Part shown: positions 55,650 to 55,666 of the stretch, piece after piece
Numbering within the stretch: position 1 is the stretch's first letter
Layout of the letters: every line of letters begins with the position of its first letter
Assembly (NCBI GenBank): GCA_945860355.1
Contig: CAMARB010000004.1
Coordinates: 1-55,666, forward strand
DNA from: Chthoniobacter flavus
Lineage (GTDB): Bacteria; Verrucomicrobiota; Verrucomicrobiia; Chthoniobacterales; Chthoniobacteraceae
Length of the DNA stretch: 55,666 nt
Direction of reading: 5' to 3'
Translations under genes and position numbers: made by a program
The notes under the pieces: generated by a model
The model's database searches: none
Told to the model about the DNA's origin: nothing
What the model saw: the letters and a program-made list of their open reading frames with translations, nothing else

Positions 55650-55666
55650 GTCTCCACCGACGGCAC

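Overview
High-GC bacterial DNA with Verrucomicrobiota (PVC superphylum) character. The clues are a sulfatase beside a sialate O-acetylesterase, a small membrane protein carrying a planctomycete/verrucomicrobial-type cytochrome c motif, a two-gene secretin, a DUF6268-like outer-membrane protein, a MoxR/VWA operon, and a general scarcity of Shine-Dalgarno sequences. This is an inference from gene content; there is no rRNA or marker gene in the window. I saw no tRNA, rRNA, transposase, phage gene or CRISPR array.

Layout. (1) 1-7.5 kb, plus strand: a 9-bp tandem repeat runs up to an ADP-forming acyl-CoA synthetase/GNAT gene. A tight hydrogenase-maturation set follows (a peptidase-HypA fusion, hypF, hypC), then a dihydroorotate dehydrogenase-like flavoprotein. 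No hydrogenase subunits and no hypB, hypD or hypE are present. (2) 8-19.5 kb: an SGNH hydrolase, an M14-like metallopeptidase, a beta-propeller sensor kinase with a LuxR-type regulator, a sialate O-acetylesterase and a sulfatase. Together they look like a locus for sensing and stripping acetylated or sulfated glycans. A decayed region and a phosphodiesterase on the opposite strand follow. (3) 19.6-23.5 kb: a TPR-thioredoxin-like secreted protein, a field of repeats, and a membrane cytochrome c protein.

(4) 23.7-38.3 kb: an OmpR-type regulator and sensor kinase are transcribed leftward. Diverging from them is a roughly 12-kb probable operon: a small periplasmic Spy-like protein, then type II secretion-like genes gspE, F, G, H, I, J, K, L, M, a GspC/PilP-like gene and a secretin divided over two genes, each with its own signal peptide. 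A CTTAA direct repeat with 11-bp period sits in the divergent promoter region and is a candidate operator. No prepilin peptidase gene is present.

(5) 38.6-42.2 kb, minus strand: a WYL-type regulator, a PspA/IM30 (ESCRT-III family) protein and a Ycf46-like AAA+ ATPase. This resembles a bacterial ESCRT-III plus Vps4-like membrane-maintenance module. (6) 42.6-55.4 kb, minus strand: a nine-gene operon running outer-membrane protein, membrane protein, MoxR ATPase, large membrane-anchored protein, ABC ATPase, ABC permease, DUF58, VWA, VWA. Related repeat elements in opposite orientation lie just outside its two ends.

The observations I rank highest are the PspA/AAA+/WYL module, the secretin split inside an N-domain, the peptidase-HypA fusion that has lost its zinc domain and buried its nickel-binding N-terminus, and the inverted repeats bracketing the MoxR operon.
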